Source: Gnetum montanum
Lineage: Eukaryota > Streptophyta > Gnetopsida > Gnetales > Gnetaceae
DNA length: 42,523 bases
NCBI GenBank assembly: GCA_015680685.1
Contig: MNCI01004374.1
Span: 712,511 to 755,033 of the forward strand
Direction of reading: 5' to 3'
Position numbers and translations under genes: made by a program. Shown here piece by piece: positions 21,868 through 32,803 of this stretch. The notes beneath the pieces are model-generated. The model ran no database searches and was not told the DNA's origin. It saw only the letters and a program-made list of their open reading frames with translations. How positions within the stretch are numbered: position 1 is the stretch's first letter; every line of letters begins with the position of its first letter.

Positions 21868-22380
21868 CTAGATTTACCTGCGCACGCACACAACACTGCA
21901 AATAGTTTCCATGAGTCCAAAAAAAGCCAAATCAGAGAACGAGCCTCACTTTGCCCTACAGAAATTCAAACCTAGAAACCTCCATGCCCTCCGCAATTTC
22001 GCAGCTATTAGTTTCTTTAACATGCGCATTCTCCACTGGAAATGTTAGCTTTGAGCAGGGAATGTATATGCGGTTTCATTGCTCCACAAATTTTTACAAC
22101 TCTAGACATTTTGGAATCCAACGCCACGTTGTGTTCAAAATCTTCAACCACATACCTAAATGCTTCTTTGGTAAAAAGTGCTAACAATATATCGATGAGT
22201 ATAGTCTTTCTCTAACCATTTTTCTTTCCTTTTAAAATTCTATGTTATTTCTCTTTTTCTACAAACTGAAATTCTTCTAACTGCATAAACCTTTAATCAT
22301 GCCAACCTATTCCATGAAATGGCCAAAATGTGCTAACACAAGGTCATCAAAACCCATTCACATACTAAAAAATAGTAATT
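21868..22380. other. Upstream flank of the RING pseudogene
   Basis: This would be the 5' flank or untranslated region of the pseudogene on the minus strand (21868-22200). Beyond it, 22290-22345 (CCTATTCCATGAAATGG and following) is shared with 265-310, so the retrotransposon sequence resumes there. No separate gene was recognised. Confidence 0.4.
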
Positions 22381-22384
22381 AAAC

Positions 22385-22700
22385 TTTTGTGACTATGCTG
22401 GCCTTCACCACAACTACGTTGGTCTTGGAGGACTATGTTGGGGTTTGTTGGAATCTACTAAAATCATAATGACTACATTGGCCAAACTATATCTACTTGA
22501 AATCAATGATCACTATGTTGGTCATGTTGTCACTTCTAGAAAATGTTGACTATGCTAGCTATTGTTGGGAAAATGGAAAACCCAACAACATCAACATTGA
22601 TCTTGTAGCTATGCTAGGCTTTGTGGTGACTATGTTGGGTGTTGTTGGGAAAAATGAAAATCTAACACCATCTATGTTGAGGGTAGATTATTTTAGCGTA
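22385..22700. repeat. GACTATGTTGG/ACTACGTTGG array in an LTR U3
   Basis: At least nine copies in about 300 bp, near 22391, 22414, 22431, 22472, 22512, 22548, 22608, 22627 and 22670. It lies between a minus-oriented LTR start (22976) and the 22290-22345 repeat. Same motif as 17840-18430. Most differences are CG to TG or CA. Confidence 0.7.
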
Positions 22701-22732
22701 GTTGAGGCTATACCTTACAAAAACCCATGAAA

Positions 22733-22976
22733 ATGCCAAATTTGGCAATCCCCAAGTCACTTTTAGCCTTCCCAAGCCCATATAGATATAATAGCATTGT
22801 TTTCACTTGGGAAGTGAGGAAATAATAACTTATGAGGCATTTTTCAATCCCAACAAGTTAAAGTATGAAAGATTGCAGCTCATGGGCTACTAACCTTATA
22901 TTTATAATGAAATCTTAACTCAACTTGACTTATGGAGGTTATAGGTTACAAGATGTGTTTTCTTGATGGTGTTTCA
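22733..22976 (-). mobile_element. Minus-oriented LTR start (U3 end), same family as copy B
   Basis: The minus strand begins TGAAACACCAT at 22976. It aligns for about 240 bp with 23338-23600, 33944-34205 (plus) and 35664-35400 (minus). Shared landmarks: CTTGTAACC, CATGA(G/A)-TG-AAT-TCA-A, ATGCCTCATAAG, CTCACTTCCCAAG and GCCAAATTTGGCAT. It continues into the array at 22700-22385. Confidence 0.65.
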
Positions 22977-23337
22977 AGATTGAGGCTTCATGGAAAAAGG
23001 CATAGAGGAGGGTAGGGATACCATTTGTGGCATAGATTATGCCTGGTGAGCCACAATGATAGGTGTTAGCCCAAACATGGTGGGGTACATGGGAGATGAG
23101 GCTTGAGGTACCTATTCCATAGAGGAGATGGGAAAGGTTGAAGTGGGGGCAATTATCTAGGGGGATGAATTTTGGAAGAGTTCCCCTATAAGTTATCAAG
23201 TTCAGGTTCTACCTCAAACTCGTTGTGCTCCTTGTGCTAGCTTTCCAAACAAAGCTTATCACTATGTTCGTCCATGTTAATTAGATGAGTCAGTATATGC
23301 ATAAGTGTCATTAAGTGGTATTTTGTCATAAGGGGAA
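22977..23337 (-). pseudogene. Third gag fragment of the copy A/B family
   Basis: The minus-strand translation aligns with copy B from about 25630 (YEKIALNETHVYILSKLI against MTKYHLMTLMHILTHLI, then MDE) and with copy A from about 17550. About 120 codons survive, with stops. It is wedged between two LTR starts that point away from it (22976 minus, 23338 plus), so it is an older element broken by later insertion or rearrangement. Confidence 0.6.
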
Positions 23338-24500
23338 TGAAACACCACCAAAAATTCATGTTGTAACTATTTTCTTGGCCATGTAATCCCCATACCATGA
23401 AACCTAAGGTTAAGCTTCATTGTAAATGTGAAGATTACTACCCATGAGATGTAATCTCACATACTTTATACTTTTGGGGCTAAAAAATGCCTCATAAGTG
23501 GTCAAAGCCTTATCCCCAATTGAAAAAATCCATTTGATATCTATCATTGGGCTTGGAGGGGTTAAAAACACCTTTTGGGATGCCAAAATTGGCACTTTGA
23601 TCGGTTTTATGGGGGGTATAACATTTCCCACGTTGGAGATACCTATTGGGGGTTGTGGCCCACCTACCCTTAGCATTGGAGGATAACACATCAACCATGC
23701 TCAACATGGGGGATATAACCCTTACCCCTAGTGTTTCACCCTCCCCACACCTACCCCCACTGCTGCCGGCGCCNCATCCTAGATTTGAACATCCAACAAA
23801 TAACTAGAATTTTGTAGAATTTGTAACAATCAAACAAAATTTACAGCACCAATCAAGCATAATTTGCATCCAAATTTGTGACCATAACCCTATAAAATCA
23901 AAGCACCAAGACCATGAAATGGATCCACAATTTTGCATTTTTAAAAGGTTTTTGCATTTGAGATCTTTGAGCACACATAGAGCTTCTTAAATCCCTAGCA
24001 TGAAACCCATAGTCATTGTTATCCCTATAACCACCCATTTTGAGTTCTGTGAGGTTGTGGTATTAACACTAAGCATCTAGGAATCAAAACTCCCAACATT
24101 GCTCACTTTTTTGTCCAAATCCCTTACACCTTTCATCCCTTCTACATCAACAATGCAGTAAATCTGGTGCAAGAGTAGCAAAGATTGAAAAAAATCAAGA
24201 GTGGTAGAACCTTTAGATTGTGGAATTGATCATAGTAGTTTCAATAGACTCTAAACCCTCACCCAAGTGAGCCCCCTGCTCTCTTCTAAGGAACAATTTT
24301 GTACACATTTTTGAACTTTTTCTCTATTTGTTTAAATAAAATTTTACACTTCCATTTGTGTGCAGTTCAGATTTATTTGCTTCATTCTCAGTGCATTTAT
24401 CATTAGATATAAATTTTTCATTTTTACTTTTGTTATCTCATTTTGCCCTCCTTAAATCCATAAATGATCTACTAGGCCATGTAGGGAACCTCAAATCATA
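23338..24500 (+). mobile_element. 5' LTR of copy B (plus-oriented)
   Basis: Starts TGAAACACCACC at 23338. It aligns with 33944-35250: the ~250-bp terminal segment, a CCCTTAGCATTGG-type array (about 23600-23760), TATA at 23891-23897 (ACCCTATAAAA), CATGAAATGG, GTGGTATTAACACT, and AATAAAATTTTA near 24335. The 3' end is approximate, somewhere before the leader at 24585. One N lies at 23774. It should drive transcription of the gag-protease frame downstream. Confidence 0.65.
23891..23897 (+). promoter_or_regulatory. TATA box of the copy B 5' LTR
   Basis: ACCCTATAAAATC, about 130 bp downstream of the U3 motif array. The second LTR has the equivalent CCTATAAAACC at 34648-34658, and copy A has ACCCTATAAAATT at 19211-19222 (minus). 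Confidence 0.6.
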
Positions 24501-24584
24501 TTTTCTATGGAGGCCCTTGGGATCCATGGTTAAGGCTATAGTGTTGGGAGTTCTCAGTTTCTTAAACAATCAAGATTTTTAGTT

Positions 24585-24616
24585 GCTACTATTTTTTGGT
24601 GCTAGAAGGAGGGCCT
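24585..24616 (+). other. Leader motif of copy B
   Basis: TGCTACTATTTTTTGG followed by TGCTAGAAGGAGGGCC. It matches 35341-35373 on the same strand and 730-760 and 18582-18610 on the minus strand. It is the best marker of the start of the internal region. Confidence 0.55.
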
Positions 24617-24639
24617 CTGTTTGAATTCTATGAATAAAC

Positions 24640-25347
24640 TTGTTTCCTGTGCACCAACATTATTTGCAATTGCAAAATTTTAAAATCTGAAAAACATTTT
24701 ATGCCCATATTTTTAACCTCCTTTTTGGCTACCAAAACCAATAGTGCAATCCATCCTCCTCTACCCCCAAAGCCTAGCATGGGAGTTGCAGGTGTTTGGG
24801 TGTTTCAATTTTTCACAACAATTGTTGTGAATTCCAAAGTTAGCGTTGGTTTTTTGTTCCAACCTTTACCCCCTTTTGCTATCAAATTATCTAGTGAGGC
24901 TAGCAATGGTGGATTTACCACCCAAATCCCCATCCCCCTTTGTTGTGAATTTTCACCAACAAAAGCAACATTGATAGCCTTACCAAAACCCATTTCTGCT
25001 TATTTTTTTAAGCAAGGGAACTCAACTTTTCCAAAAGTAAACCTCCTCCCACCAACATTGCCAAAAAAAGGTGTAGGGTTCCAGATCTTACCCCCTTTCT
25101 CTCCCCTTTGCCTTCTTAGTATTGGTGTGGTTGCAAGCCCAATGTGGTTGGGATTTGATACCCACTATTTACCATTTTTAGTAAAGGGGTATACCTCCCT
25201 TTTTGACATCCATTTACTATTTATATCCTATAACTTATTTTTAGTCATTTTACCTTTTTTTAGTTTTTCTTTTAAATTTCACTTGTGGGAATTTGCACTC
25301 TTATTCAACCTTTTATAACCTTATTAAGCCATTTTTAGCATGTAACC
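24640..25347 (+). other. Leader between LTR and gag of copy B; open frame of 205 codons
   Basis: An open frame at 24701-25318 begins MPIFLTSF and ends hydrophobic (Phe/Leu-rich, possibly membrane-like). It matches no family I know, and its codon composition follows the AT/T-rich DNA. The region also holds spaced variants of CTAGCRTTGG (near 24775, 24840, 24900 and 25117), echoing the U3 array. I treat the open frame as probably incidental, although it is the longest uninterrupted frame nearby apart from 25549-26337. Confidence 0.35.
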
Positions 25348-28300
25348 ATGTCTTTCAACTAGTCAACTATCCTACACTTCAACTTCACCAACAATGGGTC
25401 CAACCAACAAGTTGTAAGGGTATACAACCCCAAGGACCTTGCCATGATCAAATGTAGATAGTCTATGAGGTTTAGGGGGTGAAGTCCTAATTTCTTAGTT
25501 ATAAATACAGATCATTATAACTTTAGTTATGTTAAGATTTAGGTTGGCATGCTGATTCCTTGCATAAAAGTAAAATCCAAGAGAGAGTTTGAGCTTATAC
25601 GACGTGGTGGGAAGGAATATATTCCTTCCACATATGAAAAGATAGCTCTCAATGAAACTCATGTATACATCTTATCCAAATTAATTAAGGTGGATGAAGT
25701 AGATAGGAAGATTAGCTTGGATGAACATCAAGAGGAGGAGGATGAGTTCAGGGTAGAATTTGAACATGAAAACATCCTAGATGGGCTATTTCAACAAGCA
25801 ACCCTCAAGGTCATAATGCCTACATCCACCCCCCTTGTCTCTTCCATGGAACAAATGCCACCATCCTCAACCCCTTCTTACCCAACCATGTTCAAGCCAA
25901 CACCAATCATACTATGCACCAAACATAATCAGTGCTACATTCCACTTCTCCATGTTATTTTCCACCTAGCCTTGGTCTATATGATCATCATTGGTGGTTG
26001 TCACCACCACCAGCCCATTGATCACCCAGATGGAACCCACCATGGGAGCCCAAGCAACTTAGGGGTTGCATACACCTTTCTTCACATTTGTACCCTATAT
26101 ACCAACACAAACTTAATTTTCTTTATTTGGCCCATCCACTACCATGATGATGCAACCTCTTCCTTCAATGCCACAATCAATACCAAGGCCATAGGCCTCC
26201 CAATAAATACTACAACCCTTTGTACAAATGCCACAACTGGAAGGGGCACCACAAGGCCTAGATCAAGGCTTCCAAATGATCTAGGACCTAACAAAGGAGT
26301 TGAAGAGGCTCAAGGCCTCTACATCTCAAAGCGTTAAGATCATGGACTTTTACTAGGATGATTACATCAATCATGTGGTCCCAACTTTAATGCTTCCTCC
26401 TGGAGTCCCCATCCCTCAGTTTGCAAAGTACAATGGTGAAGGCGATCCCAATTCTCACCTAATAACCTTGCATTTGGAATGCTTGTTGTTATAAGCTAGG
26501 CTACATAGAATCATGAGAATATTCCCTATGTCCCTTATGGCAAAGGTGCTTGACTAGTACCATGCCCTATTGAGAGGATCTATATCCTCTTGAAGACTTG
26601 ATCATACATCTTGTTAACCACTTCAAGTACAACTTGAATCTTGACACCACCCTTGACCAATTGATGAAGGTTAAGCAGGGACCTCTTGAAATGGTGCAAA
26701 AGTTCATCCAACAATGGAATGGTCTACTTAACAAGATATCAGAGCCTATAGCTAAAACCCACCATTTGGCTATATTTAAGGGGATGGTTAACGATTTCAT
26801 TAAGTATAAGCTATACTGCCTTGACTTGCGGTCACTCAATCAAGCATTCTCCTAGACTAAGAACATAGAGGATGTTGTAGAGGCTAGCCATGACCCTAAC
26901 TATGTTGGCATAGAAGAACCAACACATGCAAAGTGACAAGAAGAGAGGTAAGCAAAACAACATGGCTATAGCAATAATAGCCAACAAAACTAAAACAACT
27001 AACTAGGGGCCAAGAACCAATCAATCCTAGGCCCCTGCTAACAACCAAAACAACTAGCCTTCAAAATCTAGGACCATAGCATTGACTACCTCTAGACCCA
27101 ACTTCAAGTGGAAAGATAAGACTAAATACACTAGGTTACCTTTAAAGCCATTTGAACTCCTAGATTAATTATTGAAGAGTGGGAGTATCCAATACAAGCA
27201 TATGATTGAAGCTACTTGTAAAAAGCATAAAAGACTATGTGAGATAGCCAAGGATCCCACTTGAGCAACAAAAGATGATCCTCAAGTACCTAAGTATTTC
27301 AAGCTTGACTGCTTCTATCACTATCATTAATTTCCTAGTCACAATACTAAATTTTGCCTTTCACTAAAGGATGATCTACAAAAGATGATAGATAGAGGTG
27401 AGTTGTTTTTGGATGCTTCTAATCCTCTCCTACCTTTGAACTAATTGATGCATGTGTACAAGAACCCATTGAACACCATCAACAACTCATACACCATATT
27501 GGCATTTAATGTTGATGACAATCAAAGGTCTACAAGGAAATCATTCATGATTTAGGTACCCCCTTGTAATGAAAAGGGCTCTTCAGTTTTCACTAACCTA
27601 AGATCCCCTTTTGTTTTAAGGATACCATCACCAATGCCCCCTAAAGTGTCCTTCATCATCAAGGTGCTCCAACTAGCCACAACCTAATCAATCCTTGTAA
27701 TGATACAATGATGTCCCATGGTAGCTAATTCTACAGGCTCTTCCTCTCAAACAAACAATTACCACTAGAAAACTTTAGCAAAGCAGAGGAAGAAGCCTAA
27801 GCAAAATCTTAACAACAAGGATGATGAGCAAGCCAAGGCATGAAAGAAAGTGGGCCCACTAAAGCCCACCCCAATATCATTAGTACCCATGACCTCCACA
27901 ACCTAGGCCACTTTAACAAACAAACCATGAGAAGAATCTAAGAGCCAAGGAAGAGGAAAAGAGGAGAAACAACAACCTAAAAATGAGTTACGCATTTTGG
28001 GACACATGGAAGAAGTTAAGCACAATCAAGAAGACAAGCCCATGGCCAATGATAAAAACTTTTTAAGTGCAATGGATAAATTCAAGCAGTCTCTTAAACA
28101 AAAAAAACACAACCGTGAGCCTATATGACTTGATCATGACTTCTACTACACATCATGAAGCACTAGTCAAGATGTTGACTTCTATCCCTATTAGCAAGGA
28201 CATTCCCGCTAACAAGGAATCCATCCATTTAGTGATGGTGCCTTCTTCACCCATGGAGATGAAGTCAACATTGCTTGTATTTTACAATAGTGAAATTAAA

Positions 28301-28969
28301 ACTAGTTACCAAAATGGTGAAGTGACCAAGACCTCTCTTTTCATCACAATTGAAGCAAAGAAATACAAGGTGCATCATGTGCATGTAGATGATGGAGCTA
28401 CAACAAATGTCATTTCATGCATCATAGTTGAACATTTAGGCTTAACTAAATAAATAAAATACACAACAAAATCATCTCTCAAGTCCTTTAATGGGTCATG
28501 GGTTGCTATTAAGGGGTCCATCTCCTTAGACTTTGTGGTAAGGAAGTAATTCCTCACAACTATGGATTTCTTAATGGTAGAGGAAACAACAAGATTTAAA
28601 CTTATCCTAGGAAGACCTTGGTTGGCACCACTACAAGTTGTATCTTTACCTATTCACCAAGAAATTCACCTACCTTATGTGGAAGTTAAAATCATCATTC
28701 ATGATGATAACATGGTTTCCCTAGCTATTATCAATGTAGAAATAAAACAAGGATCTAAAGTGGAGCTTGAGGAAGAAACTCCCATCCACAACATCAAACA
28801 ACTCAAGGGAGTTGAGGAAGCTAGGAACAACGACGGACCAAGAGACATGCTACGGGGAGAGCTCCCCTTTAATATCATCAACAAACAGGATGGAGAGTAC
28901 AAGCTTGTGTAAAATTATCCATACATGTTTCTTAATCTCTCAAACATTAGGAAACACTTGCACAAGTAA
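25348..28969 (+). pseudogene. Gag-protease of copy B (Ty3/gypsy-like, no RT)
   Basis: About 1207 codons, from MSF at 25348 to TAA at 28967-28969, with stops and frame changes. In order: YNPKDLA (25420); GKEYIPSTYEKI (25615-25650); a Pro/Thr-rich stretch; PIPQFAKYNGEGDPNSHL (about 26410-26460) and the gag capsid core to 26855 (QGPLEMVQKFIQQWN); a zinc-knuckle-like FYHYH..PSHNTKFC..LKDDL (27310-27375); a linker; protease VDDGATTN (28385-28408); LILGRPWL (28601-28624); GELPFNII; and RKHLHK-stop. It is homologous to copy A along the whole length. RT, RNase H and integrase core do not follow. Confidence 0.8.
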
Positions 28970-29789
28970 TGTGCACTCATAATCCTTCCACCCTATGCCC
29001 TTGTAACCTTGTAACCATGTATACTCAAAGCTAGTTAACCTAAATTCTATTTTTCTTATGACATTTGGTTTACATTATTTTAGCCTTTCTTTCACAAGTT
29101 TACTTTTATTTGTATTTTTATTAATGACTGTCTTATTTTCTAAGCATTATATAAATTTCAAAAACCTCATAAAAATTATAAAATCATAAAAATCACAAAA
29201 AAATCCTAAAATAGAAAATAAATGAAAAATCTATCTTTTCTTATAGCCTAGGCCTGCCATGGCCTAAAACTGGAAACATTGTAGGATCCACCATGGCCTA
29301 AAACTAGCAAAGCACATTTACAACTACATAACACTAGATCCACCATGGTATTAAACTAGCAACAACATATGGCTGACCATGGCCTTGAACTGGCAAATCA
29401 ATTAAAATAACTTGTGCTCACCATGGCCTAAAACTGGCAAGCATCTTCTTACCTTATTCATGTTTTAGCCTACAACCATATCAGCTAGCCATTTTTGACA
29501 TTATAGTTGAGATAGCCAATGTAGCCATTTACAACATTAAAATCATAAAACCGTAAAGCCATGATAAAACCATAACATTAGAACAATATATCCAAAAGTA
29601 AAATCAAAACTTAAAATTTAAAATCTTTATAACATACATAGCCATAGCCATACTATGTACCAAAGTGTCCAAATAATAATAAATAGTAATCATAAAAATA
29701 TTCATAATAAGGTGTTGGCTAACAATAGGCATTAACATCAACAAAAAATATAAGCATTATGCTATCAACAATAAGAAAAGCTCAAATAG
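28970..29789. repeat. AT-rich spacer with the CCATGGCCTAAAACTGG array
   Basis: Five units lie at 29256-29277, 29290-29312, 29341-29363, 29375-29398 and 29419-29442, each (A/G)CCATGGCCTAAAACT(G/A)GCAA or close. Two further units are at 32886-32915 and 32922-32949, beyond the antisense gene. Copy A has two inverted copies at the equivalent place (13855-13910). The rest is AT-rich without a recognised gene. Confidence 0.7.
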
Positions 29790-32456
29790 GCAACTGGAGG
29801 ATACTAAGGAGCATTCAAAGGAGGAAGTGATGGGTCATTCCCACCCTCACCGCTAGGGTTGCTGATGTCTCTTGGTGTTTGAAACATAACAACATTAATC
29901 CAATTAGTAACCAACAACAAACTCATAAATTAAGCAAAAATTAAAACAAAAATATATATATCAAACCTATGGGGAATTTTGTTCAATGAATTCTAGGGGT
30001 AGATGGTGAAGACCAATCTACAAATGATAGAGAATCCAGTCTTTAATCATGTTGATCTAGTCAACATCCCTAAAATTAATACCTATAAGGGTGTTTTTTG
30101 GATTCAGTCCAGTTCAATCAAGCAAGTCCCATGATGTTGTAGCCATAGAAGTCTCACCTATAGCCATGGTAACCTAAGGAGTGGGGGATTCAGCCATGAT
30201 GAGAGTGTTTTCAAAGAGTTGGTAAGCACTCTTGACCTAAATCCCCTGGATGAACAACTCTCTTTTTCATCATTCAATCATCTCCTCCTTAAGCCACTTA
30301 AGGTATGCCTCTTGATTAGCATTGTATTTTCTCTAATGATCCTTTTGTGTCCAATCCCACTCTAGGACCAAGGAACAATAGTCCTTCCAATCCTTGGCTT
30401 TTCAAGAGATGATATTCATCTCCATCTGCTACTTCACCATCTCTTTAGAAAGTGCCACCTTGTCATGGATGATGTTCCAATAGTAGGTCCACATGAAATA
30501 TTTGGTTTAGAGGCTCTCTAAGTTAGCCACTTGGGCTTCTACAAAGGCCTTACAATCTTGAAGATCCTTGATCTTCTTGGCCTGCCACTTGCTCTTCTTC
30601 CTCAAGACCATAAATTGCTCCCATAGGAATTCATTGGACATTTGGAACTCACATGAAGTTCTTGCACATGAAACTGCAAGGTTAGTAGATTTATACAACT
30701 TCAGGGGTACATGTTGAAAATCAAGGGGAAGCTTTGTTAAGGGGTCGAACTCCATGTCCTGGCTAGGATCCGACACTATTGATGGCATTATAAAAATGCA
30801 TAATCATAAATATAACCATAGGTATGATCCACAACCTAAGATAAGTATAACATAAATACAACCTCTGATCAAATATACTTCTACAACATAGCAAAATGAC
30901 TAAGACAAATAAATCATAGTTCTTGCTAATCTTGGGTGCAACCTATTGTAGTTGATTGATGACATCCTTAGCCACTCCATGCACAAACTCCATCTTGTCT
31001 AGAACCTCTAACCATGGTTTAGGAACTATAGTAAGCATAAAAATCATTGAATGATTAGAATGAAAACAAAGACCATAGGCTCTAATGAGTAGCATCAAGG
31101 CGTGTGCATACCTAGCTTCTCTTCCTCCTCTAGGATGATAACGGTGGATGCAGCTGGTAATTTCTCATCAAACACAACATCTAGGTCATCCAGATTAATG
31201 TTGGCTAATCCTTCAACCTCATGCTACTATATGAGTGGCTCCTCTACATGCCTTTGTTCCTCTGCTACTGTGGTAGTAGCACACCTCTATGCCTCCTTGG
31301 CTACAATAGCTACATGCCTTTACTCTTCCTCCACAGCAACAGCTTTGGTTGCCATGTCTTGATACTTATCTATAACCATTATACATAAAATAGAGTAGTA
31401 CATAAAACATCAATATAGCCATAAGACATAAAACATAGAATAGTTAAAACATATCAGTGACTACCTAATGTGACTTGTTGAGCTTTTTTTGGAAAGGCTA
31501 TTCTATTGTTGGTATTGCTTCTTCTACTATCCATTTGAGCTTTGCCTTGGCCACCCCATTACCCTCTATGCATAGCTCTTGAGCCCTCCTAATGTTAGGT
31601 AGCACTATGAGAGGCCCCTTCCCTATGCTATTAGGGGAAGCACATCAACTACCACTAACTCCCTTAGTGGTCACAGATAGTGATTCCCCTACATCCTCTA
31701 GTGGGATCTAGGCCTGCATTGTAGCATAAATATGCTTTATTCAAAGCCTAGAGAGTTGGTCGAGGACTTGAGCCACAAAATGTTCATCCCTTCTCACCAC
31801 TAAAAACTTTGCGATCCTCTTCAAATAAGCTATAAAAAATGCATAATGCATGTGGATTATTATAGAGGTATCTTTGTAGAGTTTAAGGGTCTCCTCTTGA
31901 AGCCACATAGCCAAAGAAGGAACCCAATTGAACCTAGTATCCTTTGTTAGGATCTTCTTAAATGTCCATCCCTATGCAATGTCGATCACCTTCTTTTGTG
32001 ACAATAGTTTAGGAAAGGCATGGGATCTGAACAAAGGATAATCTTCCCTTCCTTCAACATCCCTAAAATCATCCAAGGCAAGTCTAGAGTGGCCACAACC
32101 AGCACCTAACCACACCTTGACCTCCTTGTGATGGCCTACCTCCTTCACTAGTCTCGTGATAACAATCATCCCATCAACAAGAATACCAAACAAGTTACAA
32201 AAGGTAGCCTCACTAATAGGTATGGTGATTGACATACCTCAAACTATAGTGTTGAACTATCTAGCTTCTACATCGAAGGAGTCAATGACATTCAGCATCT
32301 CTGCAGCAAGGATGGAAGGAATAGATCTCATGAAAACATCAAGAAAACCTACATACTCAATGTTTAATTGGATGTTTCTAGGTTCTTGTCCCATCAACCA
32401 CTTATGTGCCAGGCCTAACTCACTAAATTTCAGGATGAAGGTATCTTCAAGGTATC
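29790..32456 (-). pseudogene. aORF copy B: antisense multi-exon gene between protease and integrase tail
   Basis: Exons on the minus strand, inferred from splice signals and alignment with copy A: 32456-31465, 31369-31112, 31025-30927, 30775-29967 and 29861-~29790. Introns end in TTTTAG, TTATAG, ACTATAG, CAATAG and CATCAG. One donor is now GC (30926). The product, about 740 residues, has ILKFSELGLAHKWL near the start, then MSITIPISEATFCNLFGILVDG, DYPLFRSHAFPKLLS, an acidic middle, and a coiled-coil-like tail (VEAQVANLESL, EAYLKWLKEE). Relatively few stops. The VDG segment faintly recalls plant retrotransposon accessory proteins, but I would not assign a family. The first exons seen in copy A are missing. 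Confidence 0.7.
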
Positions 32457-32559
32457 CTAAAATGAATAAGACGATGTCAAAAGAACTAGAAGGTCATATA
32501 GGGTAACAATAAAAGCTTAACATTGGCATAGGGACATCTAGCAATGGGTATGAATGCTT

Positions 32560-32803
32560 ACTCACATTGAGTGCTATCAAGAGAGGTAGAAGGAAAAATA
32601 CCATCATAACTTGACCAAGCGTAAGATCAAGGAGAGTGACCTGGTCCTTAAGGTCATCCATGAGCATGTAGAAAAATTCTCAAACAATTGGAAAGGGCCT
32701 ATCTTGATCACCAAAGCCTATGACAACAAAGCATTCAGGATAGCCAATATGAATGAAAATGAGTTGGCCAATCTAATCAATCATTCATATATAATGCCTT
32801 AGT
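32560..32803 (+). pseudogene. Integrase C-terminal remnant (GPY/F-like module) of copy B
   Basis: The plus-strand translation CYQER-stop-KEKYHH, then KRKIKESDLVLKV, HEHVEKFSNNWKGPILI and RIANMNENELANLINHSY, is the end of a Ty3/gypsy integrase. Family members show a basic 'K..GDLVL' stretch followed by 'F...W.GP..I'. It is in sense with gag-protease but separated from it by 3.6 kb that holds the antisense aORF. No RT, RNase H or DDE core was found in the window for this family. The frame stops at 32801-32803. Confidence 0.65.

Noticed and set aside
23410-23707. Overlapping small open frames on both strands in the LTR
   Set aside because: They lie within the LTR terminal segment, which is repeated in non-coding contexts at 33944 and 35664. 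The openness follows from composition.
28385-28408. Protease inactivated because the motif is DDG rather than DTG/DSG
   Set aside because: Both copies have DDG, and plant gypsy proteases vary at this middle position, so this is not evidence of loss of activity; the frameshifts are.
31102-31362. Plus-strand Ser/Thr-rich open frame as a secreted protein
   Set aside because: It is the reverse strand of aORF exon 31369-31112, which aligns with copy A and is flanked by splice signals.
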